A stretch of DNA of 64,000 nt from Salinirubellus salinus (lineage in GTDB: Archaea > Halobacteriota > Halobacteria > Halobacteriales > Haloarculaceae), in contig NZ_CP104003.1 of NCBI RefSeq assembly GCF_025231485.1, positions 310,001-374,000 of the forward strand, in the 5' to 3' direction. Every line of letters begins with the position of its first letter. The stretch's first letter is position 1. The notes under the pieces are model-generated. The model was not told where the DNA came from. It did not search any database and saw only the letters and a program-made list of their open reading frames with translations. The position numbers and the translations under genes are program-made. This document shows, one piece after another, positions 43,704 through 52,526 of the stretch.

Positions 43704-44747
43704 TCACTCGCGCCGGCGCTGCCGCTGCCTGTCGAGCAACGCCTTCACCCCCTTCCCCGGCCCGCCCTCGATGGGCCAGCCCCGCGTCCGCCACGCCGGC
43801 GGTTCCGGCGAGAAGTCGGGACACGACCCCGAACACTCCCGGTCGGTCGGGTGACAGCCCTTCGCCGCACACCACGGGAGCGGGCCGACAGGGTCGCGCA
43901 ACTCGAAGTGCCGACAGTCAGGGCGCATCGTGTCGACGTACGAGCGCCAGCCACGCTCGTAAGCCCGCTCGGCGATACCGAGGCGCTTCTCGCGTTTCCA
44001 CTCGGGGTCGGCGTACTCGAACCGAGCCGCCGACTGGTCGTGCGCTCCGCCGTCGGGGCGTTCGAGGATGCGGGTGCCGGGGGCCGCGCTGTCGAGGGAG
44101 TTCGGGTGCCACGCCACCTCGGGTGCCCGGCCCTCGTCGGGACCGGGGAACGCGAGGATGCCAACCTCGACCGGGAGGCGTTCGAGGAGTGCGGGCTCGA
44201 CGGAACGCCCGGTCGTCCGCGCCGCGACCCACACCTCGTCGGCGAGCGAGAGCGCCACGTCCCGTTCGAGCTGGTCGCCGAGGACCCGTGCCGCCGAGGC
44301 GTCGAGGTCCGGCTTGTTCTCGATGGCGACCACGCGACGGACCCACTCGGGGTAGCGCCACTTCCGCCGGAGTTCGATGCGCCGGCCGTCCTTCCGCTCC
44401 TCCACGACACCACGCGCGGCGGCGTCGTGGACCGCCTCGCGGACGTAGCGCCACGGGTAGCCGGGGTCCGGGAGCGCGTCGCGGTAGTACGTCCACTCGC
44501 GCGGGGCGTGCTGGACGACGTGCCTGAGGTCCGAGTTCAGGCGCTCGGTGCCGAACAGGGACCGGCGCTCGAGGCCGGCGGGGTCACACTCGAGGACGAT
44601 GGTGTCCCAGCGTCGGCGCTTGACGCCCAGCTGACGGGCGACGAGGACCCGGCTGTCGGGGCGCCGGGGCTCCCAGTGCTGCTCGGCCCAGCGACACACC
44701 CGGAGCTCGAAGGTGAACTCCGGTTCGGGGTCGGGCGCGCCGCTCAC
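43704..44747 (-). CDS. DUF5787-like haloarchaeal protein
   Basis: The 347-residue soluble protein starts at GTG 44747 (SGAPDPEPEFTFELRVCRW). It combines a nuclease-like region (VVAIENKPDLDASAARVLGDQLERD, where E, K and D follow a hydrophobic strand; written in parts: VVAIENKPDLDAS) with a cysteine cluster (WCAAKGCHPTDRECSGSC). I recall this family as DUF5787; its function is unproven. The E-x-K after a strand suggests a restriction-endonuclease-like core, which is inference. It stands alone between ABC and Nudix genes. Confidence 0.68.
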   Translation of the reverse strand: MSGAPDPEPEFTFELRVCRWAEQHWEPRRPDSRVLVARQLGVKRRRWDTIVLECDPAGLERRSLFGTERLNSDLRHVVQHAPREWTYYRDALPDPGYPWRYVREAVHDAAARGVVEERKDGRRIELRRKWRYPEWVRRVVAIENKPDLDASAARVLGDQLERDVALSLADEVWVAARTTGRSVEPALLERLPVEVGILAFPGPDEGRAPEVAWHPNSLDSAAPGTRILERPDGGAHDQSAARFEYADPEWKREKRLGIAERAYERGWRSYVDTMRPDCRHFELRDPVGPLPWCAAKGCHPTDRECSGSCPDFSPEPPAWRTRGWPIEGGPGKGVKALLDRQRQRRRE

Positions 44748-44903
44748 GGGTGAGCGTGGCGCTCGTGGGTGGTGAACCCTCGGGTTGGCGGACAGGCAGG
44801 GCCACCACCCGGGTCGGACCCCTGCGCTACCGCTCACCCCGACCCGGCGACCGTTCAGGGCACGGGGTGGCTGGTGCGCTCTCCGGGATGAACCTTCGCC
44901 GGC

Positions 44904-45389
44904 TCACTCCTCGTCGTCGACCGTCTCGGCCTCGGGTTCGTCGTCCTCGTCGTCCTCGTCGTCCTCCTCGGCCAGCACCTCGTCGAGGAAGACGTGCGCG
45001 TCGCGCAGGATGTCGCGGGGACCGTCCTGTGTGATGGTGTTGATGGCCTGCTCGTAGTCGCGCCACTGCAGGTCGCGGTGCTCCTTGGAGAGTTCGGCGC
45101 TCGCCTCGAACGATTTGGCGATGAACAGGTGGACCGTCTTGTGGATGGTCTTCCCGTTCGCCTCGAACACGTAGTCGTAGTCCTCGCGGAAGCCGTCGAT
45201 GAGCCGGAAGTCGTTGATCCCGGCCTCCTCTTTCACCTCGCGTATGGCGGTCTGTTGGAGTTCCTCCTCGCCCTCGATGCCGCCCTTCGGGAACTCCCAG
45301 TCCCCGGGGCGACTCTTGAGCAGCAGGTACTCCCGCCGGCCACGCGTGTCGCGAAAGAGGATGGCTCCCGCGCTCGTGGCCTCTATCAT
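44904..45389 (-). CDS. Nudix hydrolase, Ap4A-hydrolase type
   Basis: The 161-residue enzyme has a perfect Nudix box at residues 36-58 (GGIEGEEELQQ, then TAIREVKEEAGI). The N-terminus (SAGAILFRDTRGRREYLLLK) and spacing resemble bis(5'-nucleosyl)-tetraphosphatases, which clear dinucleoside polyphosphates. A 25-residue acidic tail rich in D and E is likely a halophilic adaptation. TATA box TTTAAA lies 24-29 bases upstream of ATG 45389. It is monocistronic. Confidence 0.88.
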   Translation of the reverse strand: MIEATSAGAILFRDTRGRREYLLLKSRPGDWEFPKGGIEGEEELQQTAIREVKEEAGINDFRLIDGFREDYDYVFEANGKTIHKTVHLFIAKSFEASAELSKEHRDLQWRDYEQAINTITQDGPRDILRDAHVFLDEVLAEEDDEDDEDDEPEAETVDDEE

Positions 45390-45412
45390 GTCTTGCCGAT
45401 ACCCAACCGTGG

Positions 45413-45418
45413 TTTAAA
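45413..45418 (-). promoter_or_regulatory. TATA box for the Nudix hydrolase gene
   Basis: TTTAAA lies 24-29 bases upstream of ATG 45389 on the minus strand. It is the only AT-only hexamer nearby. Confidence 0.55.
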
Positions 45419-45480
45419 TGGGTGTCGGAGAAGCGAGACACAGAGCGACCGTCCGGCGAGTGGACCGTCTCTCGGTTCGG

Positions 45481-46791
45481 TCAGTCCTGCGGCGCCGGGT
45501 CGCTGGCCGGGGCCGCTCCGGTGTCGATGGTCTCCTCCACCTGCGTGAACACCAGCACGAGCGCCACGACGCCGAGCCCCGCCCCGAACGCGAACGGGGT
45601 GACGAAGCCGAACGAGACGAGGAACCCGGACGCCAGCGGGCCGAGGGCCACGCCCAGCCCGAACGCCATCGTCAGCACCGACAGCTGGGTGCCAGACTGG
45701 CCCTTCCCGGCGAGGTCGCCCGCGAGGGCGAGTGCGGGCGCGAACACGCACGCCACGCCGACCCCCTGGAGGAAGCGCGCCCCGAGCATCAGCCACGGGT
45801 CGAGGACGATGCCCTGGAGGAACACCGACGGCACGAGTATCACGAACCCCGCGAGGAGGAACGGCCGGCGGCCGTACTCGTCGGAGAGCCGACCGATGGG
45901 GACCTGGAAGAACACGTTGGCGATGACGACCGCGGAGAACTGGAGGCCGAACAGCGTCGAGCCCTGACCGAGCCGGCTGTTGATGTCCGCCTGCAGGGTG
46001 GCGTAGAGCGCGATGGTGAGCGCCATGAACAGCGTCGCGACGCCGAGGACGAACACAGGGTCGAGACCGGAGCCGTCGCGGCTCCGGACGGCGATAGCGA
46101 GGTCGTCGCCCGCCTCGGCCTCCAGGTCCTCGGGGTCGGTCACGAGCAGGCTCACCAGCCCGAAACTCACGACGGCGCCGAGGACGGCGATGGAGAACGC
46201 CGCGTCGAACCCCGAGACCATCGTCCCGAGCACGTCGTAGGTGACGACCCGCTCGTTGCCGAACCCACCGGTGACGACGGCGCCGGCGACGATGGGTCCG
46301 AAGCCGAAGCCGATGAGCCGGAACGTGTTGAACACGCCGAAGTTGCCCCCGCGCTCCTGATTGGAGGTGGCGTAGTCGTTGACCAGCGCGACCGTGACTG
46401 GGACGGTCAGCGCCGCGCCGATGCCCTGGAACGCCCGGACGAGCAGTATGGCCCAGTACGAGGAGACGAACGGGTAGGCGGCGCTGGCGACGCCGAAGAC
46501 GACCAGCCCGCTCAGGATGTACACCTTGCGCTTGCTGGTGCGGTCGGAGAGTCGGCCGGTGAACGGCTGGCCGAAGGAGTTGAGGAAGCCGAACAGCGAG
46601 AGGACGAGTCCGATGAGGAACTCCTCGGTCAGCACGAACCCGAGCAGTTCCCCGCCGACGATCCCCTCCAGCGTGATCTGCCCGCTCGCGATGTAGAGCG
46701 GCAGGACGATGATGAGGAAGGAGTTGCCCAGCGCGTCGGCCATCCGCGCCGTCGCCAACGCGAGGACACGGTTGTCTACGCCCAGAACCAT
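45481..46791 (-). CDS. Major facilitator superfamily transporter
   Basis: The 436-residue membrane protein has 12 predicted helices. MFS loop motifs are visible in both halves: GRLSDRTSKRKVYILSG after helix 2 and GRLSDEYGRRPFLLAG after helix 8, with VRAFQGIGAALTVPVTVAL in helix 4. It resembles multidrug efflux members, but the substrate is unknown. ATG 46791 starts the protein just before helix 1 (ATARMADALGNSFLI); the longer open frame upstream overlaps the next promoter and is not credible. Confidence 0.9.
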   Translation of the reverse strand: MVLGVDNRVLALATARMADALGNSFLIIVLPLYIASGQITLEGIVGGELLGFVLTEEFLIGLVLSLFGFLNSFGQPFTGRLSDRTSKRKVYILSGLVVFGVASAAYPFVSSYWAILLVRAFQGIGAALTVPVTVALVNDYATSNQERGGNFGVFNTFRLIGFGFGPIVAGAVVTGGFGNERVVTYDVLGTMVSGFDAAFSIAVLGAVVSFGLVSLLVTDPEDLEAEAGDDLAIAVRSRDGSGLDPVFVLGVATLFMALTIALYATLQADINSRLGQGSTLFGLQFSAVVIANVFFQVPIGRLSDEYGRRPFLLAGFVILVPSVFLQGIVLDPWLMLGARFLQGVGVACVFAPALALAGDLAGKGQSGTQLSVLTMAFGLGVALGPLASGFLVSFGFVTPFAFGAGLGVVALVLVFTQVEETIDTGAAPASDPAPQD

Positions 46792-46915
46792 CTGTCTCGA
46801 ACGACGTGCGGCCGCCTGAAAGCCGTTTCCGTCCGACAGGCCGGAGCGCTCACCGACGGCGTTCACGGCGAGCGCGACACGAAATTGGTATGCGTCGGCC
46901 CACCCGACGACGGCC

Positions 46916-47431
46916 ATGAGCACGGACGACGTCGACCGGCTGCGGACCGTCGCCGACTACCAGTTCGGCGTCGGTGCCGGCCGGGCACTGTTCGCCCCGC
47001 CGGTCACGGTCCGACACACCTCCTCCGGGCGCCCCGAACAGGTCCTCGTCGACGACGACGGCGTGGACGGCGAGCGACTCGTCTCCTACGGCGTCGACGG
47101 CCGGTTCACGCTGGGCGCCGAGGGGGGCCGCCGCCTCCACGCCGCGCTCCCCCGCGCCCCGCCCGCCTATCGCGTCTTCGTCGGCGACGACTCCGAGCCG
47201 TTCGTCCGCGAGGGGCGCAACGCCTTCGCCAAGTTCGTCGTCGAGGCCGACCCCGCGATACGGCCGGGCGACGAGGTGCTGGTGGTCCACGAGCGCGCCC
47301 GCGAGCGCGAGGGGACCGACGACGGGGACCTGCTTGCCGTCGGGCGGGCGGAACTGCCCGCGAGCGCGATGCTTGAGTTCGAGACGGGGATGGCGGTGAA
47401 GGTGCGCGAGGGTATCGACCGGTCCGACTGA
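46916..47431 (+). CDS. PUA-domain protein
   Basis: The 171-residue protein has an N-terminal domain (LRTVADYQFGVGAGRALF) of the type found ahead of archaeal PUA domains and a C-terminal PUA domain (about 90-165) with NAFAKFVVEADPAIRPGDEV and LAVGRAELPASAMLEFETG. PUA domains bind structured RNA, typically tRNA or rRNA. It may help an RNA-modifying enzyme encoded elsewhere. It is divergent from the MFS gene over about 124 bases. Confidence 0.82.
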   Translation: MSTDDVDRLRTVADYQFGVGAGRALFAPPVTVRHTSSGRPEQVLVDDDGVDGERLVSYGVDGRFTLGAEGGRRLHAALPRAPPAYRVFVGDDSEPFVREGRNAFAKFVVEADPAIRPGDEVLVVHERAREREGTDDGDLLAVGRAELPASAMLEFETGMAVKVREGIDRSD

Positions 47432-47707
47432 CACTCGTGACCGCGGTACTTTCACGTTTTGAAAATACTCTGGTGGGTCTATACGTCGCCGGCATCTAGG
47501 GTCTGATGGGGAGGGCGGGTCCGGGCGTGCCAGCCGGGACCGTCCGGGGGTGGGATGCACCCACGAGTCGCGGTCCGACGACGGCCCTTGGGGGGGCTGG
47601 ACGGACACCACGCGGCTCGGCTTCACGTTCCCTGGCCCGAGTGACACGGCCCAGCGGCCTGTCCGAACCCCGCAGGGTTTTATTGGTCGGACACCGTCGT
47701 CTCGGGT

Positions 47708-48115
47708 ATGTTCGGAGGAGGCGGCGGGCTCAACCCGCGCAAGATGAAGCAGATGATGCAGCAGATGGGTATCGACCTCGACGACATCGACGCGGAGGAG
47801 GTCATCATCCGCACGGCCGACGAGGAGCTCTATTTCGACGACGCGCAGGTCCAGCGGATGGACGCGCAGGGCCAGCAGACCTACCAGGTCGTCGGGTCCC
47901 CCGAGACTCGGCCCCGCTCGGACACCGGTGGCGCGGACGCCGCTGCGGACGCCGACGCGGCCGACGCAGCCGACGAGGAGGCGACCGGCGCGGACATCCC
48001 GCAGTCGGACGTCGAGATCGTCGCGGGCCGGACGGGCGCGAGCGAGGCCGAGGCTCGCGAGGCGCTCGTCGAGACGGACGGCGACCTCGCGGCCGCCGTC
48101 GAGCGACTGGAGTGA
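47708..48115 (+). CDS. nac: Nascent polypeptide-associated complex protein (alpha-NAC)
   Basis: The 135-residue protein starts [19 protein letters not shown], the archaeal NAC signature, followed by the NAC barrel ([18 protein letters not shown]), a linker rich in A and D, and a C-terminal UBA domain ([21 protein letters not shown]). Archaeal NAC is a homodimer that binds nascent chains at the ribosome exit. TATA-like TTTATTGG lies 23-30 bases upstream. The stop overlaps the trmI start by 4 bases. The 276 bases upstream hold no gene, only a second AT-rich spot near 47456-47470 and a GGGTG/CACCC hairpin near 47554-47568. Confidence 0.95.
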   Translation: MFGGGGGLNPRKMKQMMQQMGIDLDDIDAEEVIIRTADEELYFDDAQVQRMDAQGQQTYQVVGSPETRPRSDTGGADAAADADAADAADEEATGADIPQSDVEIVAGRTGASEAEAREALVETDGDLAAAVERLE

Positions 48116-48897
48116 GCGACAGCGAGGGGCCGTCCGACGACCCCACGGAGCGACCGCGCCCCCTGCTGGCCGTCCACGAGGACCGCGAGTTCCTGCTCTC
48201 GCCCGGCGAGGAGAAGGGGACGGACCTCGGCGTGCTCGAGGTACCTGCGGACGCCGAACCGGGCGACGTCGTCGAGACCCACCTCGGCGAACCGTTCACC
48301 CTGCGCGCGCTCCGTGGCCCCGACCTGTTCGACCACATGGACCGCACGGGCGCGCCGATGATGCCACGGGACATCGGCCTCGTGATGGGGCACACGGGCG
48401 TCTCTCGGGACGACCGCGTCCTCGACGCCGGCACCGGGACGGGCGTCCTCTCGGTATACATGGGCCGTGCGGGCGCGTCGGTCACGACCTACGAGACGGA
48501 CCCCGAGTTCGCGGAGGTGGCGCGCGAGAACGTGTCGATGGCCGGGGTGGCCGACCGCGTGGCGGTCCGGACCGGCGACCTGACCGAGCACCTCGACGAA
48601 CTCGCGGCCGGCGAGGGATTCGACGTGCTCACGCTCGACACGCGCGACGCCCCCGAGGTGGTCGCGCGCGCACGGGACCTGCTGGTGCCGGGCGGCTACG
48701 TCGCCGTCTACACCCCGTTCGTCGAGGGGACGCGTGAGGCCGCCCTCGCCGCCCACGAGGCCGGCCTGCGGGAGGTCGAGACGCTGGAGACCATCCAGCG
48801 CCGGATGGACTTCGACGACCGCGGCTCCCGCCCGTCGACGGCCGGCGTCGGGCACACGGGGTACCTGACGTTCGCCCGGCGCGGGCCGCACGCGTAG
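48112..48897 (+). CDS. trmI: tRNA (adenine-58-N1)-methyltransferase TrmI
   Basis: The 261-residue enzyme starts at GTG 48112, overlapping the nac stop (GTGA). An N-terminal beta domain ([21 protein letters not shown], in parts: [12 protein letters not shown]) is followed by the S-adenosylmethionine fold: [32 protein letters not shown] (motif I) and LDTRDAPEV (motif IV). It methylates N1 of adenine in the tRNA T-loop, stabilising tRNA. Coupling to NAC is common in archaea and joins two translation-related functions. Confidence 0.92.
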   Translation: MSDSEGPSDDPTERPRPLLAVHEDREFLLSPGEEKGTDLGVLEVPADAEPGDVVETHLGEPFTLRALRGPDLFDHMDRTGAPMMPRDIGLVMGHTGVSRDDRVLDAGTGTGVLSVYMGRAGASVTTYETDPEFAEVARENVSMAGVADRVAVRTGDLTEHLDELAAGEGFDVLTLDTRDAPEVVARARDLLVPGGYVAVYTPFVEGTREAALAAHEAGLREVETLETIQRRMDFDDRGSRPSTAGVGHTGYLTFARRGPHA

Positions 48898-48966
48898 CCG
48901 CGTGCCGACGGGGCTTCAGCCTCCTCTAACCGCGCCTATAAGTCCGTCCCACTCCACTTTTGACAT

Positions 48967-49188
48967 ATGAGCGAGTCCGAGTTCGACGACGAACCGGGTG
49001 AGGCGTTGACGTGGCCGGACCTGATGATGAGTCTCTACGACCGCCTGACCGGCCGCGGGGCGGAGATCACCTACGACTTCGACGACCTCTCCGTGGACGT
49101 CCCGGACCGCGCGGGCGCGGACCCGGAGCACGCCCACTGGCGCGTCGACGGCCGCGTCCGCATCACGACGCGCAAGCGCGACGAGTAA
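48967..49188 (+). CDS. Small acidic haloarchaeal protein
   Basis: A 73-residue protein starting MSESEFDDEPGEALTWPDL, with a conserved-looking middle (LMMSLYDRLTGRGAEITYDF) and a basic end (RVRITTRKRDE). It lies 5 bases before the next small gene, and the two look like an operon. The family was not recognised, but codon usage and an upstream CTATAAG (about 48936-48942) support a real gene. Confidence 0.65.
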   Translation: MSESEFDDEPGEALTWPDLMMSLYDRLTGRGAEITYDFDDLSVDVPDRAGADPEHAHWRVDGRVRITTRKRDE

Positions 49189-49193
49189 CCACC

Positions 49194-49559
49194 GTGGCCG
49201 ACCTCCTGCGGACGCTGACCGAGCGACTGGCCGAGGGCCGCGACCTCGACGTGGCTGCCGACCTCGACGTCGAACTCGACGGCGTCCCCCTCCACGTCGA
49301 GGCGTACACCGACCTCGTCGTGGTCACGCTCCCGTCGCTCTCGCTCGGCCGTCGACTCGTCGGCCACCACGGCGACCGGAGCGCCGACGTGGCCGCCCTC
49401 CTCGACGCCGCCGACCTGACAGCCGAGGTACGCGTCGGTCCCCGCCCCGTCGCCCGGCTCGGCGCCGACGTGACGCCGGGGCCGCTCGAACGTCGACTCG
49501 GGCTGGGGTCGATACGGCTCGTCCCCCGTGGACTCCTCCTCGCGGCGTTGCTCGACTAG
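49194..49559 (+). CDS. Small haloarchaeal protein, likely partner of the preceding gene
   Basis: A 121-residue protein from GTG 49194 (ADLLRTLTERLAEGRDLDV). Strand-rich segments (VELDGVPLHVEAYTDLVVVT) and a hydrophobic end (IRLVPRGLLLAALLD) are present. I do not recognise a family. It follows the 73-residue gene by 5 bases and overlaps the converging gene by 4 bases. Confidence 0.58.
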   Translation: MADLLRTLTERLAEGRDLDVAADLDVELDGVPLHVEAYTDLVVVTLPSLSLGRRLVGHHGDRSADVAALLDAADLTAEVRVGPRPVARLGADVTPGPLERRLGLGSIRLVPRGLLLAALLD

Positions 49560-50137
49560 CCGACCGACCGGATGAGTGCGAGCAACTCGTCGCGGTACGC
49601 CTCGGCCCCTGCCGGCGTCTCGCCGAGGACCGCTTCCAGCCCCGAGTCGGGGTAGGCCCCGCCCGCGAGGCGGAACCCGCCGTCTCGCCAGACCGCGAGG
49701 TAGCCACGGATACCGATCTCGCCTCCCTCGACCGGGTAGCGCGCACCGAACGGGGTGATGCGCGCCCGGCTGCCGTCGACGCGGTAGGACTGCGTGCTCC
49801 CCTTCTTCACGTCCTCGAACCCCCGGTCGCGCAGGTCGTCGGCGAACCGCCGTTTCGCCTCGCTCGTGACGCTCGGCTGTATCATCGGCCCGACGCCGGG
49901 CCCCAGCGGTGGCTCGAACGTCACGTCTGTCGCGAAGAAGAACCGCCAGACGTGGTCCGGCCCGCCCGCCTCGCGGATGGCCTCGCGCAACTCGGGGTCC
50001 TCGTACAGCCGGGTGTGTCCCTCGACGCGGGCCGTCGGGAGGCTGAACAGGGTCTCCGTCGTGTCCTCGGAGAGGGTCCAGCCACCCCGCTCCAATCGGT
50101 CGCGGGGTTCGCCCGCGCGACCGGCGTCGTCGCTCAT
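49556..50137 (-). CDS. Haloarchaeal protein of unknown function
   Basis: A 193-residue acidic soluble protein starting MSDDAGRAGEPRDRLERGG. It is beta-rich and aromatic-rich in the middle (DHVWRFFFATDVTFEPPLG, VKKGSTQSYRVDGSRARITPF), with no signal peptide. The layout suggests a single compact domain. No family recognised. ATG 50137 is preferred because the open frame beyond it is rich in R and P. It is the last gene before the response regulator on the same strand (49-base gap). Confidence 0.6.
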   Translation of the reverse strand: MSDDAGRAGEPRDRLERGGWTLSEDTTETLFSLPTARVEGHTRLYEDPELREAIREAGGPDHVWRFFFATDVTFEPPLGPGVGPMIQPSVTSEAKRRFADDLRDRGFEDVKKGSTQSYRVDGSRARITPFGARYPVEGGEIGIRGYLAVWRDGGFRLAGGAYPDSGLEAVLGETPAGAEAYRDELLALIRSVG

Positions 50138-50186
50138 ACGTGCGGTAGGGCTGCCGGCTGTAAAGTAGTGTCCGCTGGCGGCCCGC

Positions 50187-50636
50187 TCACCGCTCGGCGC
50201 CGGCGACCGTCGGACCGGCGACGGACACCTCGACGGCCTCGCCCACGGCGTCTGCGAGTCGCTCGAACCCACGCTGCCCCCGCTTGCGGACGAACCACGT
50301 CCGGCCGGCCGACTCGAACGCCGTCGGCATCGCGTCCCGGTCGCGGCCCGTGAACATGACGAACGGGAGCGTCGGCGCGATCTGGCGGACCTGCTCGAAC
50401 AGTGCGTCACCGTCCATCTCGGGCATCTCGTAGTCGGAGACGACGGCGTCGACCCCGCCCGCGTCGACGCGGGCTGGCACCGAGTCCGGGTTCGACACCG
50501 AGGCCACCACGAACCCCGCCTGCTGGAGCAGTTCGACGGTCAGGTCGCGCACCACCGGGTCGTCGTCGACGTGTAACACCGTCGGGCGCGCGGTCGGTCC
50601 CCCCTCGGCATCCCCTTGCGAGACACCCCCTACCAT
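50187..50636 (-). CDS. Single-domain response regulator
   Basis: The 149-residue protein is a lone receiver domain: acidic pocket VDDDP (residues 23-27), phospho-acceptor D68 (VVSDYEMPEMDG), switch T96 (VMFTGR) and K118 (FVRKRG). It has no DNA-binding or output domain, as is common in haloarchaea, where such proteins act in phosphorelays or chemotaxis-like signalling. No histidine kinase is adjacent. A 16-residue flexible N-terminus precedes the domain. Confidence 0.9.
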   Translation of the reverse strand: MVGGVSQGDAEGGPTARPTVLHVDDDPVVRDLTVELLQQAGFVVASVSNPDSVPARVDAGGVDAVVSDYEMPEMDGDALFEQVRQIAPTLPFVMFTGRDRDAMPTAFESAGRTWFVRKRGQRGFERLADAVGEAVEVSVAGPTVAGAER

Positions 50637-50805
50637 ACTTGCCGCTTGACACGGGTGGTAATAAAAACTTCGTCAGACGCACGGCCGACAATAACTCGGC
50701 ACCGGGCGCGACTGGCTCCGAAATCGCCGTTCGCGTGTTCGGGACTCCGGCCGGGGAGCGGCGAGCCTCCGTCGCCCGCTCGCCCGACGAGCGCCGGCCC
50801 TCCGC

Positions 50806-52380
50806 TCAGTCGTGCCGGAAGGCACGCTGCCCGGTGAACGCCATCGCCATCCCGTGCTCGTTCGCGGCCTCCACGACGTCCTCGTCGTTCACCGAGCCAC
50901 CGGGCTGGACCACCGCGGTGATGCCGGCCTTCGCGGCCTCCTCGATGCCGTCCGGGAACGGGAAGAACGCGTCCGAGGCCATCACGGCCCCCTCGCTATC
51001 CTTGCCCTCGGCGTGCTCCTCGGCCTTCATCGCCGCGAGGCGGACCGCGTCGACGCGCGAGACCTGTCCCATCCCGACCCCGACCGTCTCGGTGCCGTCG
51101 GTGAACAGGATGGCGTTGGACTTCACGTGCTTGATCACCTTCCACGCGAACAGCATCGACTCGACCTCCTCGTCGGTGGGCTCGCGGTCGGTCACGAACT
51201 CGAGGTCGTCTGCCGTGACCGGCTGGAGGTCGCGCTCCTGTACGAGTCGCCCGCCGGTCAGCGGCTTCTCGACGAGGGGTTCGGAGCGCTCGGAGAGGTC
51301 GCCGACCCGGAGCACACGGAGGTTCTCCTTCTCGAACAGGACGTCGAGCGCGCTGTCGGTGTAGCCGGGCGCGACGACGACCTCCTTGAACGAGTCGGTG
51401 ATCCGCTCGGCGGTGGCGGCGTCGCACTCGCGGTTGAGCGCGACGATGCCGCCGAACGCGCTCATCGGGTCCGTCGAGAGTGCGTGGTCGTACGCCTCGG
51501 CCAGCGAGTCGGCGGTGGCACAGCCGGCCGGGTTGGTGTGCTTGATGACCGCCGCGGCCGGATCGTCGAACTCCTTGATGAGGTCGAGCGCCCCGTCGGC
51601 GTCGTTGTAGTTGTTGTACGAGAGCCCCTTGGCACCCTCGTTCAGCTGGTCGGCGTGGACCACGCTCGCCTCGGTGCACGACGCGTCGGTGTAGAGCGCC
51701 GCGTCCTGGTGGGGGTTCTCGCCGTACCGCAGGGTCGCGCCGTGGTCGTTCGAGACGACGCGCCGGGCTGGGAACTCCCCGTCCGTGTCCCCCTCGACGT
51801 GGACCTCGCCGTCCTCGACGGTGACCCGGTCCTCCGCGAACCAGCGTACCGCCCGCGGGTACGCGGTGAACTCCCCCTCGTAGAGTACGCGCTCCTTGAG
51901 CGAGTCGGCGTCGTCACCCTCGAAGACCGGGATGGGTTCCTGCGTCACGATGGGGCCGCCGTCGACGGTCTCGTCGACGACGTGGACCGTACACCCGGAG
52001 AGGCGCACGCCCGACGCCAGCACCTGCTCGTGGGCGTCGTGCCCCGGGAAGGAGGGGAGCAGCGACGGGTGGACGTTGAGGATGGTGGGCATCGCGTCGA
52101 GGAACCCCTCGGTGAGGATGCGCATGTAGCCGTCCATCGTCACGAGGTCGAAGTCGTACTCGGCGAGGCGCGCTCGCACCCGCTCCTCGTGGTCCTCGCG
52201 GGACTCGTCGTCGCCGCGGACGACGACTTCGGTGGGGATGCCGCGCTCGGAGGCGGCTTCGAGGACGGGCGCGCCCTCCGTGTTCGAGAGCACCACCGAG
52301 AACTCCACGCCACCCGGCGCGCGGTCCGCGATGTGCATCAGGTTCCGGCCGCGGTTCGAGGCCATACCGGCGAGTTGCAT
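50806..52380 (-). CDS. purH: Fused PurN-PurH: GAR formyltransferase plus AICAR formyltransferase
   Basis: The 524-residue fusion joins two formyl-transfer steps of purine synthesis. Residues 1-~190 are PurN-like, with the catalytic N and H in LNVHPSLLPSFPG and D in VDETVDGGPIV. Residues ~205-524 are the AICAR formyltransferase half of PurH (LRYGENPHQDAALY, KHTNPAGCATADSL, FPFPDGIEEAAKAG, FTGQRAFRH). The usual IMP cyclohydrolase (MGS-like) domain of PurH is absent, so ring closure must be done elsewhere, for example by PurO. ATG 52380 begins directly at MQLAGMASNRGRNL. It is divergent from purB. Confidence 0.93.
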   Translation of the reverse strand: MQLAGMASNRGRNLMHIADRAPGGVEFSVVLSNTEGAPVLEAASERGIPTEVVVRGDDESREDHEERVRARLAEYDFDLVTMDGYMRILTEGFLDAMPTILNVHPSLLPSFPGHDAHEQVLASGVRLSGCTVHVVDETVDGGPIVTQEPIPVFEGDDADSLKERVLYEGEFTAYPRAVRWFAEDRVTVEDGEVHVEGDTDGEFPARRVVSNDHGATLRYGENPHQDAALYTDASCTEASVVHADQLNEGAKGLSYNNYNDADGALDLIKEFDDPAAAVIKHTNPAGCATADSLAEAYDHALSTDPMSAFGGIVALNRECDAATAERITDSFKEVVVAPGYTDSALDVLFEKENLRVLRVGDLSERSEPLVEKPLTGGRLVQERDLQPVTADDLEFVTDREPTDEEVESMLFAWKVIKHVKSNAILFTDGTETVGVGMGQVSRVDAVRLAAMKAEEHAEGKDSEGAVMASDAFFPFPDGIEEAAKAGITAVVQPGGSVNDEDVVEAANEHGMAMAFTGQRAFRHD

Positions 52381-52526
52381 GAGTGAGGGCGGGAACGGTC
52401 GGCGCAAAGTGGTTGCGATTGGCCGAGGTGGGCTGGGCCTGCCACCCCGGCAGGCGCCGGCGAACGTCCCCGCCGGCGTCGACCGGCTTCGACACCGATA
52501 TGGGACGCCTCCGCCCACCGTCGCGC

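Noticed and set aside
45418-47376. A 652-residue plus-strand open frame
   Set aside because: It lies antisense to the MFS transporter and out of frame with the PUA gene; the protein is a string of charged residues without domains.
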